From Myxococcales bacterium (GTDB taxonomy: Bacteria; Myxococcota; Bradymonadia; UBA7976; UBA1532), in NCBI GenBank assembly GCA_020430675.1, contig JAGQJJ010000142.1, forward strand, positions 1 through 8,155: 8,155 nt of DNA, written 5' to 3'. Positions within the stretch are counted from its first letter, which is position 1, and every line of letters starts with the position of its first letter. The translations under genes and the position numbers were made by a program. Below are positions 1 through 7,486 of the stretch, one piece after another. Below the pieces are notes generated by a model, which did no database searches, had not been told where the DNA came from, and was given only the letters and a program-made list of their open reading frames with translations.

Positions 1-1251
1 TTTGCCACCCTCGCTTCCGCCCAAGAGCAGCCCGAGGCGCCCGCGGTGCCCACCGAGGCACCCGCGGTGCATGCCGAGGCGCCCGCCACGCCGCCCGAAC
101 CGCCGGCGCGCCTGATTCCGGCGCCGCCCGAGGGCGCCAACTACGTGGCCACGCCCGCCGATCCGCCCGACGCCGAGGCCGCCGCCGAAGAAGACAACAG
201 CTTCGAGGTCTTCGTCTCGGGTTATGTGCGCGCCCGCTACCAGGCGGTGCTCGAAGACCCCGACCAGACCGACTTCACCGGCCGCAACGATGGCTTCTCG
301 CTCGACAACGCGCGTCTCATCGTCGAAGCCACGCGCGGTGATCTGACGGGCTACATCTCGATCGACGGCGCCGTCGACCGCCGCGACCGGGGCAATACCG
401 CCACCGGCCGCGTCGACGTTGGCCTCAAAGACGCCTACGTCGGCTACGCGCCGCTCGATTTCGTCGCGGTCAAGGTCGGCCAGTTCAAGCCGCCGTTCGA
501 CGCCGAAGAGCAGCGCTCGACGCGCAGCATGCTGTTCATCGACCGCGCGGTCGAGAGCCGCGGCGTCAAGGGCGTCGAAGGCTATAACCTCGACGGCCTC
601 AGCCTCGACCGCGAGGTCGGTCTCATCGTCTACGGCGAGCCGGCCCTGCTCGGCGACCTGGGCATCGGCTATTACCTCTCGATCACCAACGGCACCGGCG
701 CCAACCGGCCGGTCAACGACAACGACCGCCTCGCCTATACCGGCCGCCTCGAAGTCCGCTACGGCGAGATGGTGCAGCTCGGCTTCGGCGCCAACCTCAA
801 CCAGGCCACCAGCGGCGAGAACCCCGACCTGATCGACGAAGACTTCCTCAGCTATGCCGGCGACCTGAACGTGAACCTCGACCTCGGCATCGTCGGCGTC
901 ATGCTGCAAGCGCAGTTCATGCAGCGCTCGACCAGCTTCCCCGATGTGCCCGCCGAGCCCGAGCAGGTCGCCCGCGGCTATCACTTCGCGCTCGGCGTCG
1001 CCCTACCGCTCGACCTGACCGTGGCCTATCGCTACGCCTGGCTCGATCCCACGGTCGACTTCGAGGCCGAAGACGCCGCGCTTGAGTCCACGCTCGACAA
1101 CGACGCGGTCACCCATCACACGATCGGGCTGACCTACGAGCCAGAAGCGGTGCCGGTCAAGCTCCAGTTCAACTACACCCTTGCGGTGGAAGAAGAGGCG
1201 CGGGCCATCGACAATGACCGCGTCGACGCGCTCGTCCAGGTCGCGTTCTGA
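1..1251 (+). CDS. OprO/OprP-like outer-membrane porin, 5' end missing
   Basis: Outer-membrane beta-barrel of the phosphate-selective porin O/P type; this family forms trimeric channels for anions such as phosphate. The frame is open from base 1, and the first seven residues (FATLASA) look like the end of a signal peptide with an AxA-type site before QEQ. The true start is therefore just outside the window and the in-frame GTG at 46 is not it. After cleavage comes a Pro/Ala/Glu-rich linker to about residue 67, then the barrel. Family-like features are the strand GYVRARY (residue 74 on), LKDAYVGYAP (142 on), VGQFKPPF (159-166) and a following DRA segment (181 on). The protein ends in Phe with alternating hydrophobic residues (VQVAF), the usual outer-membrane insertion signal. 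It is the first visible gene of a four-gene same-strand run. The barrel assignment is strong. Phosphate specificity is only a family label here; arginine-ladder residues cannot be judged by eye. Confidence 0.88.
   Translation, partial: FATLASAQEQPEAPAVPTEAPAVHAEAPATPPEPPARLIPAPPEGANYVATPADPPDAEAAAEEDNSFEVFVSGYVRARYQAVLEDPDQTDFTGRNDGFSLDNARLIVEATRGDLTGYISIDGAVDRRDRGNTATGRVDVGLKDAYVGYAPLDFVAVKVGQFKPPFDAEEQRSTRSMLFIDRAVESRGVKGVEGYNLDGLSLDREVGLIVYGEPALLGDLGIGYYLSITNGTGANRPVNDNDRLAYTGRLEVRYGEMVQLGFGANLNQATSGENPDLIDEDFLSYAGDLNVNLDLGIVGVMLQAQFMQRSTSFPDVPAEPEQVARGYHFALGVALPLDLTVAYRYAWLDPTVDFEAEDAALESTLDNDAVTHHTIGLTYEPEAVPVKLQFNYTLAVEEEARAIDNDRVDALVQVAF
34..96 (+). repeat. 21-bp in-frame tandem repeat (three units) in the porin linker
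   Basis: Units at 34-54, 55-75 and 76-96 each begin GAGGC(G/A)CCCGC and encode a seven-residue repeat of the form EAPA-V/T-x-x (EAPAVPT, EAPAVHA, EAPATPP). A decayed fourth unit (EPPAR..) follows from 97. The repeat lies in the flexible Pro/Glu-rich stretch between signal peptide and barrel. Because the unit is a multiple of three, copy-number change by slippage would alter linker length without breaking the frame. Confidence 0.75.
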
Positions 1252-1254
1252 CCG

Positions 1255-1261
1255 AAGGAGG
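1255..1261 (+). promoter_or_regulatory. Shine-Dalgarno that fixes the start of the metallohydrolase lipoprotein
   Basis: AAGGAGG lies six bases before ATG at 1268, inside the 16-base gap after the porin stop. It decides the start: the frame is open further upstream (an ATG at 1181 inside the porin gene), but only the 1268 start gives a ribosome site and a proper lipoprotein signal. Confidence 0.85.
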
Positions 1262-1267
1262 CCCGCC

Positions 1268-4200
1268 ATGAACCGCCGACATTCGCTTGGGGTCGCCCTG
1301 CTGACCCTGGCGCTCGGGCTCGCCGCCTGCGAAGAAGAGGCGCCCGGCGTCCAGGCGCGGCGCATCACCACGCGGGCCGATCTGATCGGCGGGCCCAGCG
1401 CGCTCGGCGAGGTGGGCGACTACCTCATCGAGAACGAGAAGATCCGCATCATCGTGCAGGACAAGGGCTTCTCGCGCGGCTTCGGCGTCTATGGCGGCAG
1501 CCTCATCGACATCGATCTGCAGCGCCCCACCGCGCCCGGTGGCCCGGCCGGCGGCAATGGCCGCGACCAGTTCGGCGAGCTGTTCCCTGTGGCCTTCCTG
1601 CAAGCGCTCGTGCCGCAGAACGTTGAGATCATCGCCGACGGCAGCGACGGCAAGCCGGCGCAGGTGCGCGTGTCGGGCAATGGCGGCGACTTCCTGTCGA
1701 TGACCAAGGCGCTCAACCAAGCGGTCCTCAACAGCCACGAGCTGCCCGCCAACCCGCTCGATGTCTTCAACGCCGACCTGCTCAACGGCGACCCGCAGAT
1801 CGCCTACGAGGTCATCTACGAGATGCCGCCCGACGCGCGCTACGTGCGCATTCGGGTGCGCATGACCAACATCACCGAGGGCCCGCTCAAGATCCCCTCG
1901 ACGCCCGGCGAGCTGGCGCTGCGCTTCCTCGGCATCGACCCGAGCGACTTCAACGCGCCGCTCGGCTTTGTGCTGCTCTTCGGCGCCGGCAACAAGGTCT
2001 TCAGCCCCGGCGCCGGCTACGACGTGCGGTTCGCCCTCGAAGACGCCTACGCCGAGGGCGCCGGCCGCTTCACCTTCCCGGCGCTGCCCGGCCTGCTCAC
2101 CTCGGGCCTGATCAGCACCAGCACCAACGGCATCAGCTACGGCTTTTTTGCGCTGCCCGACGACAACATCGAGAACTTCGTCGCCAGCCGGCAGGACGAA
2201 AACGGTGTCAACCCCTATGAAGACGTCTACGGCGTCGACGTGGGCAGCGACACGATGCTCGTGCCCTTCCTGGCCTCGTCGTTCACCGGCGTCTTCTACG
2301 CCCAGGCGCCCAAGGTCATCGAAGCGGGGCAGACGGTCGAGTACTCGAATTACCTGGTGGTCGGCGACGGCGACGTGGCCAGCGTGATGAACGCCGTGCA
2401 CGGCCTGCGCGGCGATCTGGTGCACGAGGTGCTCGGCGTGGTCGCCGACCAGATCACCGGCGAGCGCGTCGCCGATGCGTCGGTGGTCATCTACGACGCC
2501 AGCGGGCACCCGGTGAACCAGTTCTACACCGACGCCTGGGGCCGCTTCCGCGGCACCATGCCGCCCGGCGAGTACACCGCGCGCGTCGAGCGCGACCCGC
2601 TGGTCTCCGACCCGGTGCCATTCCGCGTCGCCGCCGACGCGGGCGAGGTGCTCGCCCTGGCCGCGCCCACCGCCGGCCACCTCGTCGTCGAGGTGCGCGA
2701 CGGCGCCGGCCGCCCGCTGCCGGCGAAGGTCTCGGTCGTCGGCACCATCGACCCGGCGTTCGCCGGCCAGCTCGCGCGCCGCCATCTCTTCGACCTGGGC
2801 GCTGGCCAGCGCTGGCGCACGGTCGACGCCATCCCCGACGATCCCGCGAACCCCGATACGCTGCGTTATATCGAGAACCAGACCTACACCGACGACGGCA
2901 AGGCGCTCATCGACATCCCGCCTGGCAAGCCGTTCCAGGTCTACGTCTCGCGCGGCCCCGAGTACTCGCTGGCCCGTATCGATGTGCAGGTCGCCGCCGG
3001 CAAGGTCGAGCACGTGGCCGCCCAGCTTCGGCGCGTGGTCGACACGCGCGGCTACGTCTCGGGCGACTTCCACCTGCACGCCCGGCCCAGCCTCGACTCC
3101 GACCTGCACCTTGACGAGCGCGTGCGCAGCGTCATCGGCGAAGGCGTCGAGATCCTGGTCGCCACCGACCACAACTTCATCACCGATTACCGGCCCACCA
3201 TCGACAAGCTCGAATTGCAGGACTGGGCCACCAGCCTCGTGGGCCTTGAGCTCACCACGCTTGAGTCGGGGCATTTCAACGGCTACCCGCTGCGCCGCGA
3301 CGTCGGCGCCATCACCCGCGGCGCCTTCGAGTGGTCGCTGCAGCCGCCCGATTACCTCTTCGACACCCTGCGCAGCCTGGGCGAGCTGGGCCCCGAGCGC
3401 ACCATCGTGCAGGTCAACCACCCGCGCGACTCCATCCTGGGCTACTTCGCCCAGTACGACCTCGACCCGCTCACCGGCGCCGTGCCCGAGTCGACCTGCG
3501 GCGCGGGCGGCATCGACCTCGGCTGCGCGGTGCAGCCCAATGGCCCCGCCTTCCGCGATGCCGACGGCATGAGCACCTTCAGCTACGGCTTCGACGCGCT
3601 CGAAGTGCTCAATGGCAGCATCGTGGGCCAGGTCAAGCACGAGCGCATGCCCGCGAACATCGCCGGCCTGCAGATCCCCGACGAGACGCGCGCCGACCTG
3701 CCCGCGCCGGGCACCATTCTCTGCGAGGACGGCGCGGTCGCCTTCCCCGGCGCCGAGGACGACTGGTTCAACCTGCTCAACCTGGGCTACCGCACGGTCG
3801 GCATGGGCACCAGCGACAGCCACGACGCCAGCGATCATACCGGCTATGGCCGCAGCTACCTCTACGTGGGCACCGACGACCCGTCGATGCTGACGCCCGG
3901 CGACATCGTCGACGCCATCCAGTCGCATCGTGTGCTGATGAGCAACGGGCCGTTCATGGAGTTCACCGTCGACGGCCACCCGATGGGCAGCGAGCTCAAA
4001 GCCGGCGGCGACGGCAAGGTCAGCGTGCGCATCGACGCCCAGGCCGCGCCGTGGATGGACGTCAACCACGGCTACCTCTACGTCAACGGCGAGATCGCCG
4101 AGCGCTTCCCGGTCGAGATGGAGAACGGGCGCTTCATCTATGAGACGCAACTCACCCTGCCCGCCGACGGCTGGATCGTGGCCGAGATCGGCGGCGACGC

Positions 4201-4591
4201 TTCGCTGTTCCCGGTCATCCGCCCGGTCGACGTGCCCCCGGTGCTGCTGCAGGACGCCTTCTCTTCGATCGCCGGCCCGCTGGGGCTCGGCGGCAGCGCC
4301 TTTGGCGACCTCGAACCCAGCCGCGTCGGGCCCTTCGCCGCGTTGGCCATCACCAACCCGATCTGGGTCGACGTCGACGGCAACGGCTTCGAGCCGCCCG
4401 GCGCGCTGCCGCGAAGCTGCGAGGGCTTCGGCGTCATCACCGAAAAGAGCGGCCGCATCCCCGCCCACGAGGTCATCGGCCGCAGCCCGCCCGCCGCCGT
4501 GCTGCGCGACTCGTTCGCCTTCCCACGCCTCAAGGGCGACATCCAGGACGTGCGCGTCCTGTTCGAGCAGTTCGGCCGGCACAACCACTGA
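1268..4591 (+). CDS. CehA/McbA-type PHP metallohydrolase, large multidomain lipoprotein
   Basis: An exported metal-dependent hydrolase of 1107 residues. The N terminus (MNRRHSLG, hydrophobic stretch, LAAC) is a lipoprotein signal with lipobox at 18-21 and lipidated Cys21; Glu at +2 would permit outer-membrane sorting. Residues about 30-385 are beta-rich and unassigned. About 388-440 resembles a carboxypeptidase-regulatory-like module (VLGVVADQITGERV.. to PPGEYTARV), and a similar module starts near 471. The PHP catalytic part runs from about 595 to 895. Its candidate ligands are all present: HLH at 602/604, TDH at 634-635, E661 and H669 in the CehA-style E..GHFN segment, NHPRD with H718, and SDSH with D850/H852. 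Between H718 and D850 lies a roughly 130-residue insert with C744, C753 and C819. The tail is beta-rich and carries DVDGNGFE at 1035-1042. Characterised relatives (CehA, McbA) hydrolyse the carbamate ester carbaryl, and PHP enzymes are often phosphoesterases; the substrate here is unknown. Likely cotranscribed with the porin. Confidence 0.88.
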   Translation: MNRRHSLGVALLTLALGLAACEEEAPGVQARRITTRADLIGGPSALGEVGDYLIENEKIRIIVQDKGFSRGFGVYGGSLIDIDLQRPTAPGGPAGGNGRDQFGELFPVAFLQALVPQNVEIIADGSDGKPAQVRVSGNGGDFLSMTKALNQAVLNSHELPANPLDVFNADLLNGDPQIAYEVIYEMPPDARYVRIRVRMTNITEGPLKIPSTPGELALRFLGIDPSDFNAPLGFVLLFGAGNKVFSPGAGYDVRFALEDAYAEGAGRFTFPALPGLLTSGLISTSTNGISYGFFALPDDNIENFVASRQDENGVNPYEDVYGVDVGSDTMLVPFLASSFTGVFYAQAPKVIEAGQTVEYSNYLVVGDGDVASVMNAVHGLRGDLVHEVLGVVADQITGERVADASVVIYDASGHPVNQFYTDAWGRFRGTMPPGEYTARVERDPLVSDPVPFRVAADAGEVLALAAPTAGHLVVEVRDGAGRPLPAKVSVVGTIDPAFAGQLARRHLFDLGAGQRWRTVDAIPDDPANPDTLRYIENQTYTDDGKALIDIPPGKPFQVYVSRGPEYSLARIDVQVAAGKVEHVAAQLRRVVDTRGYVSGDFHLHARPSLDSDLHLDERVRSVIGEGVEILVATDHNFITDYRPTIDKLELQDWATSLVGLELTTLESGHFNGYPLRRDVGAITRGAFEWSLQPPDYLFDTLRSLGELGPERTIVQVNHPRDSILGYFAQYDLDPLTGAVPESTCGAGGIDLGCAVQPNGPAFRDADGMSTFSYGFDALEVLNGSIVGQVKHERMPANIAGLQIPDETRADLPAPGTILCEDGAVAFPGAEDDWFNLLNLGYRTVGMGTSDSHDASDHTGYGRSYLYVGTDDPSMLTPGDIVDAIQSHRVLMSNGPFMEFTVDGHPMGSELKAGGDGKVSVRIDAQAAPWMDVNHGYLYVNGEIAERFPVEMENGRFIYETQLTLPADGWIVAEIGGDASLFPVIRPVDVPPVLLQDAFSSIAGPLGLGGSAFGDLEPSRVGPFAALAITNPIWVDVDGNGFEPPGALPRSCEGFGVITEKSGRIPAHEVIGRSPPAAVLRDSFAFPRLKGDIQDVRVLFEQFGRHNH

Positions 4592-4593
4592 CC

Positions 4594-5178
4594 ATGGCGC
4601 GCTGGTTCATCGCGATCGCGTTGACCGCGCTGCTGGCCAGCCCCGCCGCCGCCCATCAGCGCCGCACGCTGCGCAAGGCGCTGGCCACCGCGCGCCAGAC
4701 GCCCGACGGACCCATGCTCGACGTGATGGTCTGGCTGCGCCTCGCCGGCCCGCAGGCGATGCCGTTGATCGCGCGCTTTGATCTGAACCACTCGGGCGAC
4801 TTTGAAGAAGCCGAAGCCGCGCTCCTCGGCGACGCGCTCGCCGGACGCGCCATCGGCGGCCTGCAGGTGCGACAGGGCGACCGGTCCATCGAGCCCAAAG
4901 CCGCCGAGGCCCGGGCCCGGCTGGTTGAAGGCAAGACGATCGAAGTCGCGGTGCTGCTGACCTATCCGCTGGCCGAAGAGGGCGCCATCGCGCTGCGCGA
5001 GGTGCCCGGCCGGGCGCACCCCGCCGATCCGGTGCTGCAAGCCGAAGCGAGCGCAATTGCCCCGTTGCACTTGGACGGCGCGCCGACGACCGGCGTCGTC
5101 GGCCCCAAACCCTTGTTGCCCACGGGCGATGGGCTGGTGTTCCGGCTCGCCGCGCCGCCGGAAAAGCCTGGGCTCTGA
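4594..5178 (+). CDS. small secreted protein with one EF-hand loop
   Basis: A 194-residue exported protein of unknown function. The signal peptide (MARWFIAIALTALLASPAAA) ends in a good AxA site, leaving His21 as the predicted first mature residue. Residues 63-74 (DLNHSGDFEEAE) match the EF-hand loop, with ligands at D63, N65, S67, the invariant Gly68, a hydrophobic Phe70 and the closing acidic E74; this should bind one calcium ion. The rest has a helical first half and a beta-like second half. The outline of a mature N-terminal His followed by a short domain with an acidic loop loosely recalls the exported part of HupE/UreJ-like proteins, but I cannot claim homology. ATG lies two bases after the preceding stop with no clear Shine-Dalgarno, so translation is probably coupled to the metallohydrolase. 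Tight linkage suggests a partner or accessory role for that enzyme. Confidence 0.8.
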   Translation: MARWFIAIALTALLASPAAAHQRRTLRKALATARQTPDGPMLDVMVWLRLAGPQAMPLIARFDLNHSGDFEEAEAALLGDALAGRAIGGLQVRQGDRSIEPKAAEARARLVEGKTIEVAVLLTYPLAEEGAIALREVPGRAHPADPVLQAEASAIAPLHLDGAPTTGVVGPKPLLPTGDGLVFRLAAPPEKPGL

Positions 5179-5229
5179 TCGCGCTTCCATCCGTACGCAG
5201 CGCTTGCGTTGGGCGTCGGCTCCACTGCC

Positions 5230-5237
5230 AAGGAGGT
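5230..5237 (+). promoter_or_regulatory. Shine-Dalgarno that selects the GTG start at 5243
   Basis: AAGGAGGT, fully complementary to the 16S anti-Shine-Dalgarno, sits five bases before GTG at 5243. The same frame is open back to an ATG at 5057 inside the previous gene, but that extension lacks a ribosome site and would bury the signal peptide. GTG 5243 is the supported start. The 64-base gap that holds this site has only a weak 5-bp hairpin (5195-5209) and no recognisable terminator or promoter. Confidence 0.88.
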
Positions 5238-5242
5238 CCAAA

Positions 5243-7045
5243 GTGCCACGCATCTCCCCGCTCTGGTCCGTGATCGCCGCGATCGCCGTCCCCGGGACGC
5301 CGTCATGGGCCGCGCCGCCCGGTGCGCCGGTGCTCTACGAGCGCCCGATTGAGGTCGCGACATCAACCGCCTACCTGGAGCCGATCGCGACGCTTGAGCC
5401 CCGAGACGTCAAAGGCACGGTCGTCTGGCTCCCCCAGGGCTGGGATGCGAGCCGGCTGGCCGAAGGCGTCTTCGAAGCGAAGGGCCCCGGGCAGGCGGTC
5501 ATTCAGGTCGTCGTGCATGGGCCCAAGATCAACGGCGACCGGTCATTGGCGCGCATCTGCCGCAAGCCGAAGCACACCGGATACGCACCCGAGCAGGACG
5601 ACCTGACCTGCGCCGACGGCGCAACCGCGCACCGTGCGGTGCAGTACCGCGAGGTCATTGAAGGCGGGCGGGCGACCGGCCGCTACGCCCCGGTCGTGAC
5701 CGTGACCGGGGTCATGGTCGACCATCGTCTGGTCGAGCGGCTGGCGGCGCTCGCGGTGATGGCGTCCGAGGCGCAAAGCCACGATGCCGGCGCCAGCCCG
5801 GTGACCGCGCCCGCCGCGGGCGCGGCCGAGATCAAAGGCGCCGCGACGGTGGCGCTCCCGGGACCTGGCTGGCGCGTGTCGTTGCCGACGCTCAAGGCCG
5901 ATGAGCCTGAGCAGACGCGCTACGCGCTCGCCCGATGGGACGTCGATGGCGGGCGCGCGGCGGTGATCGCGCAGCGGGTGGCCTACACCCTGCGGGGGCC
6001 GGTCAACGTCGGCGACGCCAAGGCCGTGGTCGCCGTCACGGCGGCCGACACGCCCTGCCCCGGCGAGATCTCGCGCACGGACCACCGCACGACCTATGGG
6101 GACGCCGACCGACTCCTCGACTCGACGACGCTGGCGGTGCTCAACGTGGTGGCGCCCGCGGTCTTTGACGGGCATCAGCTTGCGGTGGAGCTTTGCCTGC
6201 CGATCAGCCCCGGCAGCGTATGGCTGGGGGTCTCGGTGGCGGGCGGGCAGGCGGGCACGCCGGGCGCCTACGTCGAGCGTGCCAATGCCCTGCGGCCGGT
6301 CCTGATCGCGGTGATTCAGGGCATCCTGCGCGGCGCCCTCGCCGACGCAAAGGCGGGCCGAGCCCACATCTACGGCGCGGCCCCCGACCAGGCGGGTCGG
6401 GTGGTGACGGCGGCGCGTTTCAACGCGGTCATCGCCAGCCCCGCCGAGAAGGCCCGTCCGCCCGCGCCGGCCCGACGCGCGCCGCCGCCCGGCGAAGATT
6501 GCCGCGCGCTTATCGTGGCGATGGCGCTCGCCGCGGGCGCGAAGGTGCCTCACGCCTGCGCCGGCAGCCGGGACGAGCAGCGGGTGTTCGCCGAGGCGTG
6601 GTATGCGCGCCGCGCGGCCGAGGGCTGGCCGGGCGTATACAGCTTCGGCGCCTGGTCGGCCCAGGTGACCGAGCGGGGCCCATTGCAAGGCGAACTGGCG
6701 TTGGTCGGGGCGATGGTGGCGCTGGCGCGCGCCGGCGGCTTCGGCGACGTCGGCGCCATCCGCCAGTACGGCAAGGCGCTGGAGGACGTCGCCGACCGCT
6801 ACCCGGTCGCGCGGCGGGACGAGCTGCGCGCACGCGGCGCGGCGTGGGCGACCCTGCAAGTCGGCGCGACCGCCGCCGGCGGGGTCGATGCGTCGGCGTC
6901 CGGCACCAGCGTCGCCGAGATCAACCAGCGGGTCAGCGACTATTACAAGCAGCTCAGCCGCGTCGGCAAAGGCTGCACCGGCGTCGGTGCCTGCGAGGCC
7001 CAGGCGCGCCGCGACGCGCTTGAGGCCCTTCGCAACCAGCGCTGA
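5243..7045 (+). CDS. secreted two-part protein of unknown function, eight cysteines
   Basis: I do not recognise this 600-residue protein. Starting at GTG it has a signal peptide (MPRISPLWSVIAAIAVPGTPSWA, cleavage before APPG). Residues about 25-400 form a first region with alternating beta-like and helical segments, including a hydrophobic helix near 340-355 (RPVLIAVIQGILRG). A Pro/Arg/Ala-rich linker spans about 400-419, and a mostly helical second region runs 420-600. Exactly eight cysteines occur, at 106/123, 272/318, 420/439 and 578/584; the even number and pairwise spacing suggest four disulfides, which fits an oxidising compartment. No catalytic motif, lipobox or membrane anchor beyond the signal is evident. 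It follows the EF-hand gene after 64 bp on the same strand and has its own strong ribosome site, so it may be the last gene of the operon. The coding call is strong; the function is unknown. Confidence 0.8.
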   Translation: MPRISPLWSVIAAIAVPGTPSWAAPPGAPVLYERPIEVATSTAYLEPIATLEPRDVKGTVVWLPQGWDASRLAEGVFEAKGPGQAVIQVVVHGPKINGDRSLARICRKPKHTGYAPEQDDLTCADGATAHRAVQYREVIEGGRATGRYAPVVTVTGVMVDHRLVERLAALAVMASEAQSHDAGASPVTAPAAGAAEIKGAATVALPGPGWRVSLPTLKADEPEQTRYALARWDVDGGRAAVIAQRVAYTLRGPVNVGDAKAVVAVTAADTPCPGEISRTDHRTTYGDADRLLDSTTLAVLNVVAPAVFDGHQLAVELCLPISPGSVWLGVSVAGGQAGTPGAYVERANALRPVLIAVIQGILRGALADAKAGRAHIYGAAPDQAGRVVTAARFNAVIASPAEKARPPAPARRAPPPGEDCRALIVAMALAAGAKVPHACAGSRDEQRVFAEAWYARRAAEGWPGVYSFGAWSAQVTERGPLQGELALVGAMVALARAGGFGDVGAIRQYGKALEDVADRYPVARRDELRARGAAWATLQVGATAAGGVDASASGTSVAEINQRVSDYYKQLSRVGKGCTGVGACEAQARRDALEALRNQR

Positions 7046-7061
7046 AGAGCCGCATGGCCCC

Positions 7062-7071
7062 GATCGCGATC
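7062..7071. repeat. 10-bp perfect palindrome at the convergent gene ends
   Basis: GATCGCGATC is its own reverse complement. It straddles the 24-base gap between the two convergent stops and overlaps the stop codon of the minus-strand TPR gene. An overlapping hairpin (CGCGA at 7065-7069 with TCGCG at 7075-7079) can also form. There is no T-run on either side, so a terminator is not supported. It may be chance in GC-rich DNA. Confidence 0.35.
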
Positions 7072-7456
7072 AGTTCGCGGCCTTGGCCAGCCGCTTCTCG
7101 AGGCTGGCGATCAGACCAGCCACCTGGCGCCGTTTGGCGGCGGCGGGCTCGCGCTCGCGCCACGCCTTGCAGGCCTCGATGGCGGCTTCGGTCTCTTTGC
7201 GGGTGTAAAGCAGCGTGCACAGACGCTCGTGCGGACGCTGGTCATCGGGCTCGATGGCCGACGCCTCGCGGAAGCGGGCGATGGCCTCTTCGGCGCGACC
7301 TTGCAGCGAGAGGGTGATGGCGTCGTTGAGCACGGTCTGGAAGTCGGCGACGGGCGCCGCCGCTTCGGGCGCCGGGACGGGGCTGTCCTCGGCGTGGGCG
7401 AGGCTGACAGAGAACAGGGGCAGCGCGAAGAACGCGATACGCAGCAGGCGGTTCAT
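7070..7456 (-). CDS. small exported TPR protein
   Basis: A 128-residue exported protein, probably periplasmic. The start at 7456 gives a classic signal peptide (MNRLLRIAFFALPLFSVSLAHA, cleavage before E23) and a GAGG ribosome site six bases upstream; the frame extends further up to 7564, but that extension has no such signals. After a short Pro/Ala-rich linker (23-37), residues about 42-75 and 76-109 form two tetratricopeptide repeats. The first has the usual pattern with G53, A58 and a final P70 (IEPDD); the second has A91-A92, A95 and P104 (EREP). A basic C-terminal helix (QVAGLIASLEKRLAKAAN) could cap the array. TPRs bind proteins, so this is likely an adaptor; its partner is unknown. C80 and C96 are its only cysteines and could pair. 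It converges on the 600-residue secreted protein, so it is not in that operon. Confidence 0.82.
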   Translation of the reverse strand: MNRLLRIAFFALPLFSVSLAHAEDSPVPAPEAAAPVADFQTVLNDAITLSLQGRAEEAIARFREASAIEPDDQRPHERLCTLLYTRKETEAAIEACKAWREREPAAAKRRQVAGLIASLEKRLAKAAN

Positions 7457-7460
7457 GGGA

Positions 7461-7468
7461 AACCTCAC
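7461..7468 (-). promoter_or_regulatory. Shine-Dalgarno of the small TPR gene
   Basis: On the minus strand this reads GTGAGGTT; its GAGG core is six bases from the ATG at 7456. It supports the short start over the upstream in-frame extension. Confidence 0.65.
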
Positions 7469-7486
7469 GGTCGGGGTGAACGGGGA

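Noticed and set aside
1169..4588. A 1139-codon open frame on the minus strand covering almost the whole hydrolase gene
   Set aside because: Its codons are exact reverse complements of the sense codons, so its stops would need TTA, CTA or TCA codons in the sense gene, which are rare at this GC content. The product is a V/A/D/H/R-rich string with no domain, and the sense strand has a lipobox, ribosome site and PHP motifs.
5195..5209. Small hairpin (ACGCA/TGCGT) in the gap before the 600-residue gene
   Set aside because: Only five pairs and no T-run; too weak to call a terminator or operator.
5057..5242. Upstream ATG extension of the 600-residue protein
   Set aside because: It overlaps the EF-hand gene, lacks a ribosome site and would place the signal peptide 62 residues inside the protein.
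4138..5253. A 371-codon minus-strand open frame across the EF-hand gene
   Set aside because: A GC-driven shadow; the sense strand has a signal peptide and EF-hand loop.
5543..6859. A 438-codon minus-strand open frame opposite the 600-residue secreted protein
   Set aside because: Arg/Gly/Ala/His-rich composition, no signal or domain, and full overlap with a gene that has a good ribosome site and signal peptide.
7046..7069. Terminator in the convergent gap
   Set aside because: The gap has short GC palindromes but no long stem or T-run in either direction; Rho-dependent ends or read-through are equally likely.
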